A program made the position numbers and the translations under genes. Below are positions 59,420-64,000 of a stretch of DNA of 64,000 nucleotides, piece after piece. Numbering within the stretch: position 1 is the first letter of the stretch; the number at the start of each line of letters is the position of its first letter. The notes under the pieces are model-generated. The model saw only the letters and a list, made by a program, of their open reading frames with translations. It was not told the DNA's origin and did not search any database. Source of the stretch: Winogradskyella helgolandensis. Lineage in GTDB: Bacteria; Bacteroidota; Bacteroidia; Flavobacteriales; Flavobacteriaceae. The stretch is taken from positions 1,611,001 through 1,675,000 of the forward strand of contig NZ_JABFHO010000001.1 of the NCBI RefSeq assembly GCF_013404085.1, read 5' to 3'.

Positions 59420-61384
59420 ATGAAAAATTTCTTACCCCTTATTGCTTTTCTTTTCATGCTTAATATTGGCTATAGTCAAAACCCAAACAATGCTAGTTTT
59501 TCCAAGGAAAATCTTTCGTTAATAAAAAGGTTAGAGTCTCAAGAGCAAGATCGAATCGCTAGAGTTGAAGCTTATTTACAAGCTAATCCTGATACTAAAG
59601 TTACTATAAAAGACAGTATAAATATTACACATTTATTTGATGTTAGAGACGGAGTAGTGCTGTATAAATCTACATATAATTTACTTGCGTCTAGAGGAAC
59701 TAAAACATCACATCTTCAAACAGGTGGTAGTTTAGGTTTAGATTTGGATGGCGACGGTATGACTGTTGGTGTTTGGGATGGTGGTCCAGCTGATGATACG
59801 CATCCTGAATTTCAGAATACGGCTAATACAGCATCGCGTATTCTTAAAATAGATAATGCTGTTGTTGATACTGATGATCCGGGTACTTATAGTAGTCATG
59901 CAACACATGTATCTGGGACTATAGCGGCTAAAGGTGTTGATGCTAATGCTAAAGGTATGGCAACTAAGGTGACTGTAAAATCATACAATTGGAATAATGA
60001 TGAAGTTGAGATGGGAATTGCAGCTAATGATGTTACTAATCCAATTCTACTTTCAAATCACTCTTATGGTGTACCAGTTCGTAGTGATAGTGGTGATTAT
60101 TTACCATCTTGGTATATGGGAGCTTATTCGCAAGACGCAAAAAACATAGATGATTTGGCTAGAGTAAATCCAAAATATTTAATCGTTGCTTCTGCAGGTA
60201 ATTCAGGGAACACAACATACGATGATGGCATGCTCGCTGGCTATGATAAATTAACTACAGATAAAAATGCTAAAAATAACCTAGTTATTGCTAATGCTAA
60301 TCCATCTTTAGCATTTTTTACTTACGAATTAGAGAACTTAGTGATTAATCCAAGTAGTAGTCAAGGACCAACAGATGATTTAAGAATAAAGCCGGATATC
60401 GCTGCAGATGGAACGGATTTATATTCTTCAATTCCAGGTGGTTTATATGCTACTTATACTGGTACATCAATGTCAGCTCCAAATACAACTGGTACGTTAG
60501 TATTGTTACAACAATATTACAACCAATTACATAGTGAATACATGAATTCAGCAACTTTAAAAGGTTTAGTATGTCATACAGCTATTGATGATATCGCGGC
60601 TGCTGGTCCAGATCCTAAATTTGGCTGGGGTTTTCTAGATGCAAAAGCTTCTGCTGAAACAATTTTAGACGGAACGACAGGTGATGCTCTAATTAGTGAG
60701 GATAATTTGTCGCAAGATGAAGTTGTTGAGATGACGTTCTCTGCACAAGCAGGTGATAAGTTAAAAGCTACTATTTGCTGGACAGATATGTCAGGTGGTA
60801 TTAATAACGGAACATTAAATGATGCGACACCAAGATTGATTAATGATTTGGATTTAAGAATCTCTAAGGATGGTGTAACTTACTTTCCATGGAAATTGGA
60901 TTTTTCTGCAACTGCTGGTTTTTCTAATTCAAAAGGTGATAACACTGTAGATAATGTAGAGATTGTTGAGATTGATGCGCCTTCTGCAGGTGTTTATACT
61001 TTGACGATATCTCATAAAGGAACATTAAAAAGTGAAGAAGGTGGATTTTTTGACCCTAAGGATCAAGATTTCTCTTTAATTATTACAGGAAGTAATCTTA
61101 CTCTAGGTACTGCAGATAATGTATTATCTAATAGCTTAGTGGTATATCCTAATCCTAACAAAGGTGAATTTACAATTAGTTTTGACTCTAGTTTAAATAA
61201 TACTAATGATGTTAAAGTAGATATTTACGACATAAGTGGACGCTTAGTTTATAAAAACGCTTTCGATAACGGTTCAGTTCGTTTTAACGAAACTATAAAT
61301 TTAAGTGGTGTAACTTCAGGTGTATATATTGCAAATATTTCTCAAGGAAGTAATGTTACATCTCAAAAGATTATTATTGAATAA
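59420..61384 (+). CDS. Secreted S8 family peptidase with type IX secretion sorting domain
   Basis: The 654-residue protein has a signal peptide (ending NIGYSQ), a prodomain (about 25-95) and a subtilisin-like domain. The catalytic triad is Asp120 in VGVWDGG, His160 in HATHVSG and Ser350 in GTSMSAP. After a P/jelly-roll-like domain (about 425-560), a T9SS C-terminal domain (about 570-654, VVYPNPNKGEFTISF, GVYIANISQG) ends the protein. It is predicted to be exported to the cell surface or medium to degrade protein. It follows the SusCD operon but has its own start after that operon's terminator. Confidence 0.93.
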   Translation: MKNFLPLIAFLFMLNIGYSQNPNNASFSKENLSLIKRLESQEQDRIARVEAYLQANPDTKVTIKDSINITHLFDVRDGVVLYKSTYNLLASRGTKTSHLQTGGSLGLDLDGDGMTVGVWDGGPADDTHPEFQNTANTASRILKIDNAVVDTDDPGTYSSHATHVSGTIAAKGVDANAKGMATKVTVKSYNWNNDEVEMGIAANDVTNPILLSNHSYGVPVRSDSGDYLPSWYMGAYSQDAKNIDDLARVNPKYLIVASAGNSGNTTYDDGMLAGYDKLTTDKNAKNNLVIANANPSLAFFTYELENLVINPSSSQGPTDDLRIKPDIAADGTDLYSSIPGGLYATYTGTSMSAPNTTGTLVLLQQYYNQLHSEYMNSATLKGLVCHTAIDDIAAAGPDPKFGWGFLDAKASAETILDGTTGDALISEDNLSQDEVVEMTFSAQAGDKLKATICWTDMSGGINNGTLNDATPRLINDLDLRISKDGVTYFPWKLDFSATAGFSNSKGDNTVDNVEIVEIDAPSAGVYTLTISHKGTLKSEEGGFFDPKDQDFSLIITGSNLTLGTADNVLSNSLVVYPNPNKGEFTISFDSSLNNTNDVKVDIYDISGRLVYKNAFDNGSVRFNETINLSGVTSGVYIANISQGSNVTSQKIIIE

Positions 61385-61407
61385 AAATTTCAATAATTAC
61401 AGATTAT

Positions 61408-61443
61408 TAAAGGCCAACAATTATTACTGTTGGTCTTTTTTTG
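61408..61443 (+). terminator. Terminator of the S8 peptidase gene
   Basis: AAGGCCAACA (61410-61419) and TGTTGGTCTT (61429-61438) form a 10-bp stem with one G-T pair and a 9-base loop, followed by seven T residues. Confidence 0.9.
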
Positions 61444-61517
61444 TTAAGTAAATTGTAATTTTTCACTCATAAACAATAATTTATAGTTTACTTTGTTTCA
61501 CAACTAGATAGTATTAC

Positions 61518-63467
61518 ATGCAGATCAAATATTTCTTCATAATTGTATTTTGTTTATTTACAGTAGGCCTTAGTTCTCAAACTAAACTTAACAAAGCTTA
61601 TACTGGTGGACAGGATAGTGCAATGTCTAAAAAAGCTAAAGGATTTAAAGAATTGGCAACCATAGATATGTATCTACAGTATAATAATGCACAAGACTCG
61701 ATACAAGTAGATACGACACTAACCATTAAAAAAGAATATAAATTCAACTACCTTCAGAAAGATAATTTTGAATTAATGCCATTTGCTAATATTGGGCAAA
61801 CGTATAACACACTTAGTTTTAATGCTTGGGATAATAGTACGTCACCATTGTTTGGGGCTAGAGCACGTCATTTTAATTATTTAGAGCACTATGATATTAT
61901 GTCTTATGAAGTGCCAACTCCATGGACGCGTTTAACATATAAGACGGCATTTGAACAAGGTCAACTTTTAGATGCTTTCTTTACGGTAAATCTTTCTAAA
62001 CAATTTAACTTTTCAATTGCATATAAAGGATTAAGATCTTTAGGAAACTATCAAAACGCATTAACTAGTACTGGGAATTTTCGATTTATTTCAAAATATA
62101 AGACGAAAAACGAAAAATATCAAGCTAAAGGTTATGTGGTGATGCAAGACTTGCTAAATCAAGAGAATGGTGGTTTAGAAACAGAAGACTTGGAAAATTT
62201 TACTTCGGGAGAGGTAGAATTTTTAGACCGTTCAGTATTTGATCCTGTATTTGAGGATGCAGAAAATATATTAAAGGGTAAACGTTTTTATTTTGAACAC
62301 TCCTATGGTGTACTTCAAAACAAAGATTCCTTATCTAATAACAGCATCAGACTTATTAATAAGATCTCTTTAGAAGATAAATATTATCAGTATAGCCAAA
62401 CAGAATCCGCCACAACTTTTTTTGGTGATGCTTTTACCAATAGTATTAATGATAAAGTAAAGTTAGAGAATTTTAAAACCTCGTTCGGATTAAATTATAT
62501 TAATAATGTAATTGGTGATATTTCGTTCGCTGTAAATTACACAGATGTTAATTATGGTTATAATAGTATCGTATTGTTGGCAGGTGAAACCATTACTAAT
62601 AGAATTAAGTCAAACTACTTTGGAGTAGAAGGGGCATATTCAAAAACCTATAAAGGTTTTAATATTACAGGTAAGGGCGGGCTCAACCTTTCCGATACAT
62701 TTGTTGGTAGTTATTTAGAAGGGGAGTTAAACTTAAAGTTGAATGAAGATATTGCGTTATCTGGTGGGATTTCAATAAACTCTAGACTTCCAAATTATAA
62801 TTACCTGTTATATCAAAGTGATTATTTAAATTATAATTGGTATAATTTGGAGAATTTTAATAATGTAAATACACAACAATTAAAATTCAATTTAAAATCT
62901 CAAAAATGGTTAAATGCCACTTTAGATTTATCTAATATAGATAACTATACCTATTTTAATTTAGAAGAAACTTTAGATGATGTTAAGAAAATATCGCCAA
63001 AGCAATATAATAAACCACTTCAGTATTTAAGATTAAAATTACAGAAGGAATTCAAAGTTGGGAATTTTGCATTGGATAATACGGTAATGTATCAAAATGT
63101 CGTCAGCGATGATGATGTTCTAAACGTACCAGCAATTATTACAAGAAACACATTGTATTATTCCAACGACTTATTCAAAAAATCAATGAGGTTACAAACA
63201 GGAGTTACCTTTAATTACTTCTCTGAGTACAATATGAATGGTTATGATCCTTTATTAGCAGAATTCTATACACAGAACGAAACTAAACTTGGTGGTTTCC
63301 CGAGGCTAGATTTCTTTATTACGGCTAAGGTTAGACAAACTCGTATTTTTTTCAAGGCAGAACACTTCAATTCATCATTTACAGGATACGATTATTTTTC
63401 AGCACCAAATAATCCATACAGAGACTTTACTATTAGGTTTGGTCTAGTGTGGGATTTCTTTTTATAG
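61518..63467 (+). CDS. Putative outer-membrane porin (PF14121-type)
   Basis: The 649-residue protein has a signal peptide (ending VGLSSQ) followed by a long series of amphipathic beta strands and a C-terminal strand FTIRFGLVWDFFL with a terminal aromatic pair, the mark of an outer-membrane barrel. Early segments such as FELMPFANIGQTYNTLSF and ARHFNYLEHYDIMSYEVPTPWTRL match the Bacteroidota putative-porin family. The cargo is unknown. It is transcribed separately, after the peptidase terminator. Confidence 0.85.
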   Translation: MQIKYFFIIVFCLFTVGLSSQTKLNKAYTGGQDSAMSKKAKGFKELATIDMYLQYNNAQDSIQVDTTLTIKKEYKFNYLQKDNFELMPFANIGQTYNTLSFNAWDNSTSPLFGARARHFNYLEHYDIMSYEVPTPWTRLTYKTAFEQGQLLDAFFTVNLSKQFNFSIAYKGLRSLGNYQNALTSTGNFRFISKYKTKNEKYQAKGYVVMQDLLNQENGGLETEDLENFTSGEVEFLDRSVFDPVFEDAENILKGKRFYFEHSYGVLQNKDSLSNNSIRLINKISLEDKYYQYSQTESATTFFGDAFTNSINDKVKLENFKTSFGLNYINNVIGDISFAVNYTDVNYGYNSIVLLAGETITNRIKSNYFGVEGAYSKTYKGFNITGKGGLNLSDTFVGSYLEGELNLKLNEDIALSGGISINSRLPNYNYLLYQSDYLNYNWYNLENFNNVNTQQLKFNLKSQKWLNATLDLSNIDNYTYFNLEETLDDVKKISPKQYNKPLQYLRLKLQKEFKVGNFALDNTVMYQNVVSDDDVLNVPAIITRNTLYYSNDLFKKSMRLQTGVTFNYFSEYNMNGYDPLLAEFYTQNETKLGGFPRLDFFITAKVRQTRIFFKAEHFNSSFTGYDYFSAPNNPYRDFTIRFGLVWDFFL

Positions 63468-63487
63468 TATTATAGCGTTTCTCTTTT

Positions 63488-63640
63488 GCTTTTAAGAGGC
63501 AAAAGAGCCGCGTCATCCGCTGTATCTTTTTTTAGAATAAATATTTAGAACAGAATACGACCATACTTATATAAGAGCATACCTTATATAATGGTGTTAC
63601 AGAATCAAAAAAAAGGATGCCGCTACTACCGCTAACGCGG
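63488..63640. repeat. Degenerate structured intergenic element, second copy
   Basis: CTCTTTTGC and GCAAAAGAG (about 63480-63506) form a hairpin. They are followed by CCGCGTCATCCGCTGTATCTTTTTTT and, some 70 bases on, by AAAAAAAAGGATGCCGCTACTACCGCTAACGCGG. The T-run, A-run and CTAACGC end resemble the element at 4718-4862 in order and motif, although much of the left end has been lost. It may also act as the porin gene's terminator. Confidence 0.5.
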
Positions 63641-63797
63641 GTACTTGTAGTGGTTCAGGAATTGGATAAGATCAGTGTTACCTATGATTAATGGGAATAA
63701 GATGCTACGAACTATTTTGATTTAAAAAAGATTTACGGTGTAAGTTAGTGGTTTCAAGAGTCTTAAAAAAAAGATTAAAATAAAATTAAAAAAGGGC

Positions 63798-63827
63798 TTG
63801 TGGGTTTAGAAAAGGGTTATATATTTG
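63798..63827 (+). promoter_or_regulatory. Strong promoter P1 of a probable rRNA operon
   Basis: TTG (63798-63800), a 19-base spacer and TATATTTG (63820-63827) are a near-perfect Bacteroidota promoter. It is followed by CACCCCG, the kind of C-rich start region seen at rRNA and tRNA promoters of Flavobacteriia. Transcription points out of the window. Confidence 0.82.
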
Positions 63828-63920
63828 CACCCCGAAACAAAAACATTTAGTTGCGTTTCGAACGTTCATTTCCAGATAAATTAAGGTTAGAAAAATAATA
63901 AAATATTTTTTCAAATTAAA

Positions 63921-63952
63921 TTTGTGAGAGTGAAAAAAGGGTTTTATATTTG
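63921..63952 (+). promoter_or_regulatory. Strong promoter P2 of a probable rRNA operon
   Basis: TTTG (63921-63924), a 20-base spacer and TATATTTG (63945-63952) are followed by CACCCGC. The surrounding text (AAAAGGGTTnTATATTTGCACCC) nearly repeats P1 125 bases upstream. A tandem pair of this kind is typical upstream of 16S rRNA in this group. The rRNA itself lies beyond 64000 and cannot be confirmed. Confidence 0.82.
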
Positions 63953-64000
63953 CACCCGCTTAGCGAAACAGTGTTAAGTAAAAGTAAAGAAAAGTTCATT

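Larger units (their letters stand above)
63468..64000. other. Non-coding region between the porin gene and a probable rRNA operon
   Basis: The first part is a decayed member of the structured repeat family described at 4718-4862 (63488-63640). The middle (63660-63790) is AT-rich without a recognisable feature. The last 200 bases hold two strong tandem promoters. No coding frame with family character is present on either strand. Confidence 0.7.

Overview
The window comes from a member of the Bacteroidota, most probably a marine Flavobacteriaceae. The evidence is low GC content, Bacteroidota-type promoters (TTTG, about 19 bases, TAnnTTTG), three large secreted proteins with Por/type IX secretion (T9SS) C-terminal sorting domains, a SusC/SusD pair, and family-typical genes such as DUF1573, the PF14121-type porin, YiaA/B, the long-form urocanate hydratase and the NdpA-like nucleoid protein. 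I cannot assign a species.

Layout. 1-1504: the end of a phenylacetate-degradation operon (enoyl-CoA hydratase, paaY). 1603-7086: a branched-chain amino-acid module, with an Lrp/AsnC regulator divergent from the 2-oxoacid dehydrogenase E2, the branched-chain aminotransferase and a fused E1 alpha-beta subunit. The spacers here hold several unrelated palindromic repeat families. 7088-10763 (minus strand): a compact three-gene operon encoding a small ubiquitin-like protein ending in Gly-Gly, an 861-residue DUF4132 protein and a stripped-down ThiF/MoeB-type E1 enzyme. This is the best candidate for a poorly described system. 10879-15405: a 4.36-kb segment bounded by 172-bp direct repeats of the 3' end of a cold-shock gene. 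It carries a decayed fragment of the dehydrogenase E1 gene and a 1248-residue T9SS-exported SGNH hydrolase.

15300-26504: cold-shock protein, SulP transporter, DUF4136 lipoprotein, hutU translationally coupled to a 53-codon DUF5522 gene, a small HExxH protein, and a 1711-residue CUB-repeat T9SS protein. 26899-34123: a PLP desulfhydrase/deaminase, glucosaminidase and hemL operon, Spy-like periplasmic proteins, a TPR-like protein, a YiaA/B membrane protein and an alpha/beta hydrolase. 34176-43572: a zinc metalloprotease, a diheme cytochrome lipoprotein, an EEP-family protein, lysS, a thioredoxin-TPR protein, DUF1573 and a membrane-tethered LuxR-type regulator. 43683-53623: a YqaE/Pmp3 microprotein, a lipoprotein, lipB, DUF1275, two tandem FN3/LRR-like surface lipoproteins, an NdpA-like protein, a large lipoprotein and rnhB.

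53839-63467: a TonB-dependent uptake locus (SusC, SusD, lipoprotein, T9SS subtilisin-like protease, porin) that looks suited to extracellular protein breakdown and peptide uptake. The last 200 bases hold two strong tandem promoters of rRNA-operon type, so an rRNA operon probably begins just beyond the window.
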